Shown: piece after piece, positions 46,763 to 60,479 of the stretch
Numbering within the stretch: position 1 is the stretch's first letter
Layout: every line of letters starts with the position of its first letter
NCBI GenBank assembly: GCA_910595805.1
Contig: CAJVCK010000003.1
Span: 1-64,000 of the forward strand
DNA: 64,000 bases
Direction of reading: 5' to 3'
Source: an uncultured Candidatus Thioglobus sp.
GTDB lineage: Bacteria > Pseudomonadota > Gammaproteobacteria > PS1 > Thioglobaceae
Program-made: the position numbers and the translations under genes
The notes under the pieces: model-generated
Databases searched by the model: none
What the model was told of the DNA's origin: nothing
Seen by the model: only the letters and a program-made list of their open reading frames with translations

Positions 46763-47359
46763 ATGTCAGAACAAGAAATAGACCTCAAAAAAAGACGTTT
46801 TCTAACTAACGCCACTAGCGTTGTTGGTGCCGTCGGTGTTGGCTTTGTAGCATGGCCATTTTTATCTTCATGGATGCCCTCAGCTAGAGCAAAAGCAGCT
46901 GGTGCCCCCGTTGATGTCGATATTACCAAATTAGAGCCGGGACAATTGGTTCGTGTGCTTTGGCGTAAAAAGCCGGTTTGGATTTTCAGACGTGATGCTG
47001 CCACTCTTTCTGATCTAAAAACACTAGACAGCGAATTAACTGACCCTAACAACCAAGAAGATCAGCAGCCTACTTACGCAAAGAACACTCACCGTTCAAT
47101 CAAAGCAGAAGTGGCTGTTCTTGTTGGTGTTTGCACGCACCTTGGCTGTTCACCAACTTACCGTCCAGAATTAGGCGCGGCTGATTTAGGTGGCGACGCC
47201 TGGAAAGGTGGTTTCTACTGTCCGTGTCACGGCTCTAAGTTTGACTTAGCTGGTCGCGTTTATGCAGGCGCCCCAGCACCAACTAATTTAGTAGTGCCAC
47301 CATATCATTTTGCATCTGATTCGTTAATTCGAATTGGTGTTGATCCAAAAGCATCTTAG
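46763..47359 (+). CDS. petA: Ubiquinol-cytochrome c reductase Rieske iron-sulfur subunit
   Basis: A 198-residue Rieske subunit of the bc1 complex. Twin-basic start (KKRRFLTNATSVVGAVGVGF, about 9-28) with one membrane helix, compatible with Tat export. The 2Fe-2S ligands are CTHLGC and CPCHGSKFD, with the disulfide Cys residues included. It takes electrons from quinol to cytochrome c1. First gene of petABC, 9 bases before petB. Length is in the normal range. Confidence 0.96.
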   Translation: MSEQEIDLKKRRFLTNATSVVGAVGVGFVAWPFLSSWMPSARAKAAGAPVDVDITKLEPGQLVRVLWRKKPVWIFRRDAATLSDLKTLDSELTDPNNQEDQQPTYAKNTHRSIKAEVAVLVGVCTHLGCSPTYRPELGAADLGGDAWKGGFYCPCHGSKFDLAGRVYAGAPAPTNLVVPPYHFASDSLIRIGVDPKAS

Positions 47360-47368
47360 GAGGAAATT

Positions 47369-48595
47369 ATGGATAACAATAAAAGTTGGATTGACCAAAG
47401 ATTTCCACTAACCAAAGTGTGGAACGAACACTTGGCTGAATATTACACACCTAGAAACTTTAACTTTTGGTATTTCTTTGGCTCACTAGCAATGCTAGTC
47501 CTAGTCATGCAAATCGTGACTGGTATTTTCTTGACCATGCACTTTAAGCCAGACGCCGCCAACGCATTTACATCTGTTGAATACATCATGCGTGATGTTG
47601 ATTGGGGGTGGTTAATTCGCTATTTACACTCAACCGGTGCGTCAGCATTTTTCGTTGTGATTTACTTGCATATGTACCGTGGCTTGTTGTATGGCTCTTA
47701 CAAGGCGCCGCGTGAATTGATTTGGATTCTAGGCATGGTGCTTTATATTGCACTAATGGCAGAGGCATTCATGGGCTATGTATTGCCATGGGGTCAAATG
47801 TCTTACTGGGGTGCACAAGTTATTATCTCGTTATTTGGCTCAGTTCCTTTTATTGGTCCAGACTTATTGGTATGGATTTTAGGTGACTATGCTGTTGGCG
47901 ATCCGGCGCTTAACCGTTTCTTCTCGTTGCACGTCATTGCACTGCCGTTAATCTTAGTGGTGTTAGTATTCTTACATATTGTTGCTCTACATACGGTTGG
48001 CTCAAACAACCCTGACGGTGTAGAAATCAAACAAAACAAAGATAAAAATGGCATTCCTAAAGACGGTATTCCGTTCCACCCATACTACAGCGTGAAAGAC
48101 ATTGTTGGCGTTGTGGTGTTCTTGATGATTTTCTCAGCAGTGGTGTTCTTTGCGCCAGCAATGAACGGCTACTTCTTGGAACACGCAAACTTTGTAGAGG
48201 CCAACCCTCTTAAAACACCTGACCATATTGCGCCGCTTTGGTACTTAACGCCTTTTTACTCAGTATTAAGAGCGATTCCGCCAATGTTTGGTTCACAATT
48301 CCCGGGTGTAGTTGGCATGTTTGCAGCCTTGTTAATTTTATTAGCACTACCGTGGTTAGATCGCTCTAAAGTGAAGTCAATCCGCTACCGCTCTTGGCCT
48401 TATAAAGTTGCGTTAGGTATTTTTGTTGTTAGTTTTATTGTGCTTGGCTGGTTAGGCATGCAGCCAGTAACAGAGCTTAATGCACTACTAGCAAGAATCT
48501 TTACTGCGGCTTACTTTGGCTTCTTTATTTTAATGCCGTGGTTTACCTCTATTGGAAAAACCAAAGAAGTGCCTGCACGAGTAACGGAGAAATAA
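47369..48595 (+). CDS. petB: Ubiquinol-cytochrome c reductase cytochrome b subunit
   Basis: A 408-residue eight-helix cytochrome b. Haem His pairs are in WLIRYLHSTGASAFFVVIYLHMYRG and FFSLHVIALPLILVVLVFLHIVALHTVG, both in pieces; the quinol-site PDHIAPLWYLTPFYS is the family PEWY-like region (here APLWY, with W-Y kept). Full-length, not split as in b6f. AGGAGG precedes the ATG. The haem and Qo regions look intact. Confidence 0.97.
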   Translation: MDNNKSWIDQRFPLTKVWNEHLAEYYTPRNFNFWYFFGSLAMLVLVMQIVTGIFLTMHFKPDAANAFTSVEYIMRDVDWGWLIRYLHSTGASAFFVVIYLHMYRGLLYGSYKAPRELIWILGMVLYIALMAEAFMGYVLPWGQMSYWGAQVIISLFGSVPFIGPDLLVWILGDYAVGDPALNRFFSLHVIALPLILVVLVFLHIVALHTVGSNNPDGVEIKQNKDKNGIPKDGIPFHPYYSVKDIVGVVVFLMIFSAVVFFAPAMNGYFLEHANFVEANPLKTPDHIAPLWYLTPFYSVLRAIPPMFGSQFPGVVGMFAALLILLALPWLDRSKVKSIRYRSWPYKVALGIFVVSFIVLGWLGMQPVTELNALLARIFTAAYFGFFILMPWFTSIGKTKEVPARVTEK

Positions 48596-48596
48596 A

Positions 48597-49286
48597 ATGA
48601 AAAAATTATTAAAAACAACAACCTCTGTTTTAGCCGGTTTAGCTGTCTCACTTAACGTGTTAGCCGCTGGCGCTGGTGTAGCTCTAGAGCAATCAAACAC
48701 AGACATCAATGACCAGAAGTCACTACAAAACGGTGCCAATTTGTTTATGAATTACTGCTCGGGTTGTCACTCAATCGAACTCATGCGCTACAATCGAATT
48801 GGTAAAGACCTCAACATCTCTAATGCTGATGTTAAAAAAAACCTAATGTTTAGCGGCGACAAGATTGGTGACACGATTACCTCTTCGATGTCAGAAGAGG
48901 GCGCGGTCAAATGGTTTGGTACAACGCCACCAGACCTATCGCTTGTATCTCGCTCTAAAGGCGTAGATTGGATTTACACATACTTAAACAGCTTTTATGA
49001 AGACGATTCTCGCCCATTTGGCGTAAATAACAAGATCTTAATAAATGCCTCTATGCCTGATGTTTTATGGGAGCATAAGAAAAACAAGTCGACAGAAGAC
49101 TTTGAACAAGATATTAGAGATATTACCAATTTCTTAGATTATGTTGGAGAGCCTGCAAAACTTATACGTGTTGATTTAGGCTACAAAGTAATGAGTTTCT
49201 TGTTTATATTATTCATTCTTTCTTATTTACTGAAAAAAGAGTACTGGAAAGATGTGAAATATGGCAAATGGCGCGCTAAAGACTAA
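48597..49286 (+). CDS. petC: Ubiquinol-cytochrome c reductase cytochrome c1 subunit
   Basis: A 229-residue cytochrome c1. A signal peptide (1-22) is followed by the haem site CSGCHS in LFMNYCSGCHSIELMRYNR and the axial Met probably in INASMPDVLWEH. The C-terminal membrane anchor (about 198-217, VMSFLFILFILSYLLKK) is typical. It starts just after the petB stop. It passes electrons to the oxidases of the 15-24 kb block. A terminator follows 39 bases after the stop. Confidence 0.96.
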   Translation: MKKLLKTTTSVLAGLAVSLNVLAAGAGVALEQSNTDINDQKSLQNGANLFMNYCSGCHSIELMRYNRIGKDLNISNADVKKNLMFSGDKIGDTITSSMSEEGAVKWFGTTPPDLSLVSRSKGVDWIYTYLNSFYEDDSRPFGVNNKILINASMPDVLWEHKKNKSTEDFEQDIRDITNFLDYVGEPAKLIRVDLGYKVMSFLFILFILSYLLKKEYWKDVKYGKWRAKD

Positions 49287-49324
49287 CTAGTTACTAATTT
49301 CTGATACAATTAGTCAACACATTT

Positions 49325-49358
49325 AACAGCGCCTTTTTTGAAGGGCGCTGTTTTTTAT
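49325..49358 (+). terminator. Terminator after petABC
   Basis: CAGCGCC/GGCGCTG stem with a 10-base loop, followed by six T. It separates petABC from sspA, whose ATG is 18 bases further on. Confidence 0.9.
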
Positions 49359-49376
49359 TTTTTAAGGATAATAACC

Positions 49377-50009
49377 ATGCTTACCAAACCCAATCCGGCC
49401 TCAACCACACTTTATGCCTCTGCTGAGGAGATGGAATCACACGTAGTGCGCTTCATCATGGCAGAAAAAAATATTGAAAGAGAGGTGGTTAACTTAAAAA
49501 TCGACCAAATGCCTGAAGAAATTTTAGAGCTAAACCCTTGTCAATCCTTACCAACCCTGTTTGATCGCGGTATGGTTTTGTATGATTTATCTGTTATTAC
49601 TGAGTACCTGGATGAACGTTTTCCGTTCCCGCCTTTGTTGCCAGTTGATCCAATTGAAAAAGCAGAGAAACGCTTATTAATTTTTAGATTTACACGCGCT
49701 GCAGGCTGTTGGTATGAACTAGTAAACACTATTCAAACTGGTAGTAAAAAGGAAGCAAACGAAGCAAGAAAAATCTTATCAAGCAACCTGATTGAACTCA
49801 TTCCTTTGTTTGCTTATCAAACTTATTTTAAAAGCGACGACATGACAATTGTTGACGCTTGTTTGGCGCCTTTATTATGGCGACTTAAAAAATTCGATAT
49901 TGATTTAGGCGCTAAAGCCAAACCAATTCACGCTTACGCCAACCGATTGTTTAGTAAAGACAGCTTTAAAGCAAGTCTGACTGACTGCGAGAAAGAATAT
50001 AACGCATAA
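49377..50009 (+). CDS. sspA: Stringent starvation protein A (RNA polymerase-associated, GST fold)
   Basis: A 210-residue glutathione-transferase-fold protein that binds RNA polymerase and changes promoter use under stress. Thioredoxin-like N-terminal domain (about 9-87) with TLYASAEEMESHVVRFIM, the NPCQSLPTLFDRGMVLYDLSVITEYLDERFP motif in pieces and the helical C-terminal domain are as in SspA. The start is the ATG at 49377, preceded by AAGGA, not the longer frame that runs through the upstream terminator. It precedes sspB by 5 bases; petABC-sspAB is a common gammaproteobacterial order. Confidence 0.94.
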   Translation: MLTKPNPASTTLYASAEEMESHVVRFIMAEKNIEREVVNLKIDQMPEEILELNPCQSLPTLFDRGMVLYDLSVITEYLDERFPFPPLLPVDPIEKAEKRLLIFRFTRAAGCWYELVNTIQTGSKKEANEARKILSSNLIELIPLFAYQTYFKSDDMTIVDACLAPLLWRLKKFDIDLGAKAKPIHAYANRLFSKDSFKASLTDCEKEYNA

Positions 50010-50014
50010 ACTCT

Positions 50015-50383
50015 ATGGCAACAGTCTCGGTAGCACCCTACTTAATTCGTGCCTACCATCAATGGATGGAAGACTCTGAGCTAACACCTCATATCCTGGT
50101 TGACTGCTCAAAAGAAAACGTTATTGTTCCAAGCCCCTATATTCAGCAAGGGAAAATAGTGCTTAATATTGCCAGCGAAGCTACTAGCAATTTACTGATC
50201 AACAATGAAACCGTATCATTTAAAGCGCGTTTTGATGGAAAACCTCAAACCATTAGTGTGCCCACTAGCGCGATATTAACTATATACGCAGGTGAAAATG
50301 GCGAAGGAATGTTTTTTGAGACAGGCATTGAAAAGCCAGATCAAGACAAAGAGCAAAAGCCGAACCTAACGCTACTTGACTAA
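50015..50383 (+). CDS. sspB: ClpXP specificity-enhancing factor SspB
   Basis: A 122-residue adaptor that hands ssrA-tagged proteins to ClpXP. The dimer/tag-binding domain covers about 1-98 (APYLIRAYHQWMEDSELTPHI, LNIASEATSNLL, ISVPTSAILTIYAGENGEGM). A flexible acidic linker is followed by the C-terminal ClpX-docking tail (KPNLTLLD), matching the basic-hydrophobic tail of the family. Shorter than E. coli (165) only in the linker. The 3' end overlaps bioD on the other strand by 12 bases. Confidence 0.93.
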   Translation: MATVSVAPYLIRAYHQWMEDSELTPHILVDCSKENVIVPSPYIQQGKIVLNIASEATSNLLINNETVSFKARFDGKPQTISVPTSAILTIYAGENGEGMFFETGIEKPDQDKEQKPNLTLLD

Positions 50384-51016
50384 ATCAAGCGCCGCCTTAA
50401 CAAAATCATCTTGATTGTCTTTGTTAAAAACCACAACATTGGCCTCAGTGTAGCGTCGAATTGCTTGTGCATTATCTAGGTTGTTACTAGTCATTTGATT
50501 TAGAACTAGCATGATTACGTCCAGCTTATGCATTTTGGCCGCACTCAAACTGAGCAGGGCTTGATTAATCGCACCAAGTTCATCTTTAACAACAATCACC
50601 ACACTCAAACCGAGCGCTAGCGCCAAATCTGCGTTAAGAAGTTGTTCTGCAATAGGTGAATATAATCCGCCTGCACCTTCAACAATAACAAAATCCTGAG
50701 AATTGTCTGAATGAGACGCGCAAACCAAGTTATCTAATGTGACTTTAACACCTTGATCTATACTAGCCTTTTCTCCACTGACGCAGGCTTTAAACTGAAA
50801 TCTACAAACTTGTTCTATTTTTTGAGGTTGGGCGCACGCATTGTTTAATAAAGTTGCGTCTTTTGGCACTAAGCCTTGTGGCGTTATTAAGCAGTCGCTT
50901 TCAATAGGCTTTCTAACTACTACATGGTATTTTGAGTTCAATGCATGAATGAGATGAGTGGCGATAAATGTTTTGCCAACATCTGTGCCACTACCACTAA
51001 TAAACAATCCTTTCAT
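50372..51016 (-). CDS. bioD: Dethiobiotin synthetase
   Basis: A 214-residue P-loop enzyme closing the ureido ring of dethiobiotin with CO2 and ATP. The start is the ATG at 51016 giving MKGLFISGSGTDVGKT; the seven codons upstream in the longest frame are not conserved. P-loop GTDVGKT (10-16), KPIESDC, the acidic-Gly VEGAGGLYSPI and VLNQM strands are present. Other bio genes are not in the window. Convergent with sspB and divergent from pyrD with about 39 bases between starts. Confidence 0.94.
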   Translation of the reverse strand: MKGLFISGSGTDVGKTFIATHLIHALNSKYHVVVRKPIESDCLITPQGLVPKDATLLNNACAQPQKIEQVCRFQFKACVSGEKASIDQGVKVTLDNLVCASHSDNSQDFVIVEGAGGLYSPIAEQLLNADLALALGLSVVIVVKDELGAINQALLSLSAAKMHKLDVIMLVLNQMTSNNLDNAQAIRRYTEANVVVFNKDNQDDFVKAALDLVK

Positions 51017-51055
51017 GGTTAATAATTTTAACAGCAAAAATGTATAATACTACCC

Positions 51056-52021
51056 ATGCATAACAACCTGAAAACCAAATTCTGTGGAATGTCGTTAGAC
51101 TCGCCGATTGTTTTACTTTCTGGTTGTGTTGGTTTTGGCGAAGAATACACTCGTATTCAAGGATTTTCTAATGCAGATGTAGGCGCTATTTGTCTTAAGG
51201 GAACCACTTTAGAGCCTCGTCTTGGCAATATTCCACACAGAGTTACAGAAACCCCTAGCGGTATGATTAATGCCATTGGTTTACAAAATCCTGGTGCCGA
51301 CGCTGTTATTAACAACATCATGCCAAATTTAGACAAAAACGAAACCCGGTTTATTATTAATATTTCCGGCTCTTCGGTTGAAGAATACGGGGAAATCGCT
51401 AAGCGTTTTGATGATACTGACATTGATGCTATTGAAATTAACATCTCTTGTCCAAATGTTAAAGAGGGTGGTGTTGCCTTTGGTAACGATCCTGATATGT
51501 CTTATCGCGTGGTTGAGATTTGCCGACAAAATACAAACAAGCCCTTAATCACCAAGCTTTCTCCTAACCAAACTGATATCGCTCATAGCGCGCAACGCTG
51601 TATTGATGCGGGCACCGATGGTCTAGCAGTGATTAATACACTAATGGGTATGGCTATTGACACACAATCTCGCACACCAATCATTGGCAATAACCAGGGT
51701 GGTTTATCGGGCCCAGCCATTAAGCCGATTGCCCTACTCAAGGTACATCAAGTCTATCAAGTCAGTAAACATCACAATGTGCCGATTATTGGCCAAGGTG
51801 GCATTGCCACCGTGAATGACGCATTAGAGTTTATTATTGCTGGTAGTGCAACGGTTGGTATTGGTACTTCACTATTTTACGATCCACTTGTGTGCAACAA
51901 AATTAACGACGGTATTAGCCAATACCTGATTGACAACAAGCTAAATAGCATTAATGATCTGGTTGGCACTTTAGAGCTTAACTCAGCAATATCACAATGC
52001 GATATCGACACAGATAAATAA
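51056..52021 (+). CDS. pyrD: Dihydroorotate dehydrogenase, class 1B type catalytic subunit
   Basis: A 321-residue FMN enzyme oxidising dihydroorotate to orotate. The catalytic base is Cys in IEINISCPNVKEGG, as in class 1 enzymes; class 2, usual in gammaproteobacteria, has Ser and an N-terminal membrane anchor, absent here. LINTLMGMAID-like AVINTLMGMAIDTQ and GGLSGPAIKPIALL fit the 1B group, whose partner is the FAD/2Fe-2S protein PyrK; no pyrK lies in this window. TATAAT at 51043-51048 stops 8 bases before the ATG, suggesting a leaderless mRNA. Confidence 0.9.
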   Translation: MHNNLKTKFCGMSLDSPIVLLSGCVGFGEEYTRIQGFSNADVGAICLKGTTLEPRLGNIPHRVTETPSGMINAIGLQNPGADAVINNIMPNLDKNETRFIINISGSSVEEYGEIAKRFDDTDIDAIEINISCPNVKEGGVAFGNDPDMSYRVVEICRQNTNKPLITKLSPNQTDIAHSAQRCIDAGTDGLAVINTLMGMAIDTQSRTPIIGNNQGGLSGPAIKPIALLKVHQVYQVSKHHNVPIIGQGGIATVNDALEFIIAGSATVGIGTSLFYDPLVCNKINDGISQYLIDNKLNSINDLVGTLELNSAISQCDIDTDK

Positions 52022-54493
<2,472 letters not shown>

Positions 54494-54496
54494 TAC

Positions 54497-55804
54497 TTAG
54501 GTCAATACCGCTAAACCCATTCCTATTGCTGCGCAAATACCTAAAACAGAGATAATACCAATCTTGTATCGATACATCGCCACAAAGGCTGCGATACCGA
54601 TTAATACAACAACATAATCCAAACTACCATTTTCCAAGAACATAACATTCATCGCAAAAAACACGGCCAGGTTTAAAATCACGCCAACCACTGCAGCAGT
54701 TACGGCCGAGAGTGGGGCGCTAAATTTCAAGTCACCCCTGGTTGCTTCGACGCCTGGGCCACCTAAAAAGATAAACAAGAATGAAGGCAAGAAGGTGAAT
54801 AGCGTAGCGACTGATGCACCAGCAAAACCTGCCAATAATAAAGCCTCTGGGCCAAATATCTCTTTAGTCCAAGCACCAACAAAACCTACAAATGCCACCA
54901 CCATAATTAGTGGCCCTGGTGTTGTTTCGCCGAGTGCCAAACCATCCATCATTTGTGTACTGGTTAACCAAGCATATTGATCAACACCGCCTTGATATAT
55001 ATATGGTAGCACTGCATAAGCACCACCAAAAGTCACTAAGGCTGCTTTAGTAAAGAATTCACCCATATCGTGTAACACTGGATCACTTAATAGATTCATT
55101 ACTACCAGACCAATTGCAACTCCAACAGCGGTAAAACTAATTAATCGAGACCACTTAAATTTCGCATGATTTGGTATTGGTGTGTTATTATCAATCAACG
55201 CTGGACCGTAATCTTCTTGACTAGCGCCATGGTGAGCACTCATCGTAAATGTTTCGGGTGAAAATCGGGAGCCTAAATAACCAATTAATGCCGCTGTAAG
55301 AACAATATATGGAAAGGGTGTTTGTAGTGAAAATATTGCAATAAATGCTAGCACTGCTATTGCCTTTAAAGTATTGTTAGATAAAGCTTTGGAGCCAATA
55401 CGGTATGCAGCAAATAAAACAATGGCCGTTACTGCTGGCTTGATGCCATACAAAATACCAGATACTGCGCTAACATCACCATAAGTTAAATAGACCCATG
55501 TGAGTGTACTCAAAATAAACAAAGAGGGCAGAACAAACAATACGCCGGCAATAATACCGCCCCTAACGCCAAACATTAACCATCCAATATAGGTGGCCAA
55601 TTGTTGTGCTTCAGGGCCTGGCAAGACCATAGTGTAATTTAATGCGTGTAAAAAACGATGCTCAGATATCCACCTTCTTCTTTCTACCAATTCTTGGTGC
55701 ATCATCGAAATTTGCCCAGCAGGACCACCAAAACTAACAAAACCCAGCTTAAGCCAGTAAAGGAAAAATTCTACAAAACTAGGTAGTTTAGGCCGCTCTT
55801 TCAT
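54497..55804 (-). CDS. chrA: Chromate transporter, long-chain ChrA
   Basis: A 435-residue CHR-family protein with two homologous halves. The first has FFLYWLKLGFVSFGGPAGQISMMHQELVERRRWISE in pieces and NYTMVLPGPEAQQLATYIGW; the second has FTKAALVTFGGAYAVLPYI and DGLALGETTPGPLIMVVAFVGF. About 10-12 helices. The family includes chromate exporters, but many members transport other anions, so the substrate is not certain. A strong terminator ends 11 bases before its ATG, so expression depends on readthrough past phosphoribulokinase or a promoter within the hairpin region. Its stop nearly touches leuS. Confidence 0.9.
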   Translation of the reverse strand: MKERPKLPSFVEFFLYWLKLGFVSFGGPAGQISMMHQELVERRRWISEHRFLHALNYTMVLPGPEAQQLATYIGWLMFGVRGGIIAGVLFVLPSLFILSTLTWVYLTYGDVSAVSGILYGIKPAVTAIVLFAAYRIGSKALSNNTLKAIAVLAFIAIFSLQTPFPYIVLTAALIGYLGSRFSPETFTMSAHHGASQEDYGPALIDNNTPIPNHAKFKWSRLISFTAVGVAIGLVVMNLLSDPVLHDMGEFFTKAALVTFGGAYAVLPYIYQGGVDQYAWLTSTQMMDGLALGETTPGPLIMVVAFVGFVGAWTKEIFGPEALLLAGFAGASVATLFTFLPSFLFIFLGGPGVEATRGDLKFSAPLSAVTAAVVGVILNLAVFFAMNVMFLENGSLDYVVVLIGIAAFVAMYRYKIGIISVLGICAAIGMGLAVLT

Positions 55805-55815
55805 GATTTACTCTC

Positions 55816-55863
55816 AAAAAAAAACTTGTTAACCTCTGCACGTCTTATGCAGAAACTAACAAG
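55816..55863 (-). terminator. Strong terminator between phosphoribulokinase and chrA
   Basis: A 16-base stem (13 Watson-Crick and 3 G-U pairs, 7-base loop) is followed on the minus strand by nine T. The T-run ends 11 bases before the chrA start. It closes the gyrB-phosphoribulokinase transcripts. Confidence 0.9.
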
Positions 55864-55896
55864 GTTGAAATGTATTAAACCTAATTGTAGATAGTT

Positions 55897-56781
55897 TTAT
55901 TTATTTGACATTAGTCCATCAATAATTGGCGTTAACATAATATCCATCACATCAACCATATAACTACCTTTATATACCAACGTGGTGTCATTTTGTAAAA
56001 ATGCCGTTGCTTCTGATGGTAGTTTGTCTGCTACACCTTGCAAATCAACACCGTCAATACGTACAGTAGTAACCACTAAAGAGTCTTCTGGCGAAGGCAC
56101 CGCTTGACCGCTAAATGGGTTAGATGTATCTACTAATGGAATGCGGTGAAAATTAATGTGTGTGTTGTCAAACTGTGGTGTGATAAACTCAACATAATCC
56201 TGCATACGATCTAGGATAATTTCTGTTACTTGCTCTGGTGTGTAAGGACGCTCAGAAGTATCTCGGTGAATTTTTTGAATCCACTCAATGTTCACTGATG
56301 GTACAACACCAACCAACAAATCAACCTGACTTGCAACATCTGAATTATCCGTTTTAACACCGCCGTGAAGACCTTCATAAAACATAATATCTGTCCCTGT
56401 CTCGATATCCTCCCATGGAGTGAATTGACCTGGATTAAGGTTAGTGCCTAAACGCGCATTGTGCTCAACAGCCTCTTCATCAGAGTGAATGTAATATCGC
56501 TTTTGACCCGTGCCATCTGCTCCGTATTGTTTAAATAGCGACTCTAATTTATCAAAATGGTTGGCGTTTTCTGCAAAGTGGGTTAGCACCTTACCTGCTG
56601 CACGTGATTTATCAACCTCAACTTTCATATCTGCGCGTTCAAACTTATGAAAGCTGTCGCCTTCCACCACACAAACATTTAATTTTTTCTGATCGAAAAT
56701 TTTCTCAAATGCTTTTTTTACGAAAGTTGTTCCTGCACCTGATGAACCGGTAACTGAAACAACGGGATGTTTTGTTGACAT
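55897..56781 (-). CDS. cbbP: Phosphoribulokinase
   Basis: A 294-residue class I bacterial phosphoribulokinase (octameric type, about 290 residues), which phosphorylates ribulose 5-phosphate to the RuBisCO substrate. P-loop GSSGAGTT (12-19), the basic RRA-less substrate region SFHKFERADMK, HFDKLESLF, the acidic-Asp segment IMFYEGLHGG and WIQKIHRDTSERPYTPEQVTE are in place. It is the only Calvin-cycle-specific gene in the window and indicates autotrophy; RuBisCO must be elsewhere. AAGGAG precedes the ATG. It starts 32 bases after gyrB and may share its transcript. Confidence 0.95.
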   Translation of the reverse strand: MSTKHPVVSVTGSSGAGTTFVKKAFEKIFDQKKLNVCVVEGDSFHKFERADMKVEVDKSRAAGKVLTHFAENANHFDKLESLFKQYGADGTGQKRYYIHSDEEAVEHNARLGTNLNPGQFTPWEDIETGTDIMFYEGLHGGVKTDNSDVASQVDLLVGVVPSVNIEWIQKIHRDTSERPYTPEQVTEIILDRMQDYVEFITPQFDNTHINFHRIPLVDTSNPFSGQAVPSPEDSLVVTTVRIDGVDLQGVADKLPSEATAFLQNDTTLVYKGSYMVDVMDIMLTPIIDGLMSNK

Positions 56782-56813
56782 AATGTAACTCCTTGTTAAA
56801 TAATAATAATGTG

Positions 56814-59243
<2,430 letters not shown>

Positions 59244-59365
59244 TTATTATACCACGACACTTACAATTTTCTGCTTATCATCGGTATTTTTTTTAATTTA
59301 TTGTATGGCTTGAATGTGTTGTTTTTAAAGGGATAATGTAAAAAATATCTTGTTGTTTAAGCAAA

Positions 59366-60454
59366 CTAATTTATTTGTTTAATGACGCCGTCATTAATCT
59401 GAAAAACAAGCGTATTTACAAGATCAAATGTTGTCATCTTATGACCAATATCAGTCATAAAAGTTTGAACTTTTAGATCTTGTAAATATTTCAAAATAAG
59501 GTTAATTTTTTTATCGTCTAATTCAGAAGATAAATCATCAATTAAAACAATTGGCTTTATATTAAGATTTATCAACAACAAAACCTGTGTTAACCAAAAA
59601 ATAATTGATAGAGTTTTTTGTTCTCCTCTTGATAAAAAACATTCTTTTTTATCATTAAAGACAAAGTTAATATTGGCTTTATGTGAGCCGTAATTTAAAT
59701 ATTTAATCTTTAAAAGGTTTTGTTTGCTTTTGTTTAAGTATTGATAAATACTTTGTTCATCAACACCATCTACTTCTTTTGGCCAACCTGTAGAAAATTC
59801 ATAATCAAATTTATCCAGTGACTCAATTAAAACATCTAATGATTTAGATTGATTAGAAAGTGAAGTTTGCTTTAACTGCTGTAAATAAGTTTGTCGTTCT
59901 TTATTAATTGTAGCTGAAACTTTAGATAATTCCATAAACCAAAAATCTAATTCATTAGGTTGATTATTTATCAACAAAGTGTTGATGTTTTTTAATACTT
60001 TGTTATAGGTTTTAAAAAATTTAACAAAGTCTTGTTTCACGTGAAACACGCCCCAATCTAAATAAGATCGTTTATTTTTAGGCGTGCCGTTAACAATAAA
60101 CCCTTTATCTGGTGTAATAATTTGAATAGGTAATATCTGACTTAATTGTGAAGTGTTATTGATTCTTTTCTGGTTAACGCTTATGGTGTTTTTATTTTTA
60201 GATTTTTCTAGTTTAATTATATTATGGTTGACTTGGGCACTTATTTGAAATTGATCACAACCAAATCCAATCACTTCTTTAATCGTTTTAGTTTTAAAAG
60301 AACGATTATGGCCTAAATAATAGACAGCCTCTATCAAACTGGTTTTACCTTGAGCATTATTAGCAAAAAAAATATTAATCCCTTTAGAAGGGGTAATGTA
60401 TTGATTCGATAAATTACGAAATTGGTGAATAGATAATTTATCAATAACAGCCAT
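59366..60454 (-). CDS. recF: DNA replication and repair protein RecF
   Basis: A 362-residue SMC-like ATPase promoting RecA loading at gaps. Walker A is ANNAQGKTS (31-39), where the first Gly of the usual G-x-N-x-x-GKT is replaced by Ala. The ABC signature LSRGEQKTLSII and Walker B PIVLIDDLSSELDDKK are intact. The sequence is Lys/Asn/Ile-rich and relatively divergent, as often seen in reduced AT-rich genomes. It follows dnaN by 25 bases and has its usual neighbours, so the call is firm despite low conservation. Confidence 0.94.
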   Translation of the reverse strand: MAVIDKLSIHQFRNLSNQYITPSKGINIFFANNAQGKTSLIEAVYYLGHNRSFKTKTIKEVIGFGCDQFQISAQVNHNIIKLEKSKNKNTISVNQKRINNTSQLSQILPIQIITPDKGFIVNGTPKNKRSYLDWGVFHVKQDFVKFFKTYNKVLKNINTLLINNQPNELDFWFMELSKVSATINKERQTYLQQLKQTSLSNQSKSLDVLIESLDKFDYEFSTGWPKEVDGVDEQSIYQYLNKSKQNLLKIKYLNYGSHKANINFVFNDKKECFLSRGEQKTLSIIFWLTQVLLLINLNIKPIVLIDDLSSELDDKKINLILKYLQDLKVQTFMTDIGHKMTTFDLVNTLVFQINDGVIKQIN

Positions 60455-60479
60455 ATAAGAATCTAAATTTAATTATTGA

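Noticed and set aside
49338..49376. Longer start for sspA
   Set aside because: The added codons are translated from the petABC terminator hairpin and T-tract; the ATG at 49377 has a proper ribosome site.
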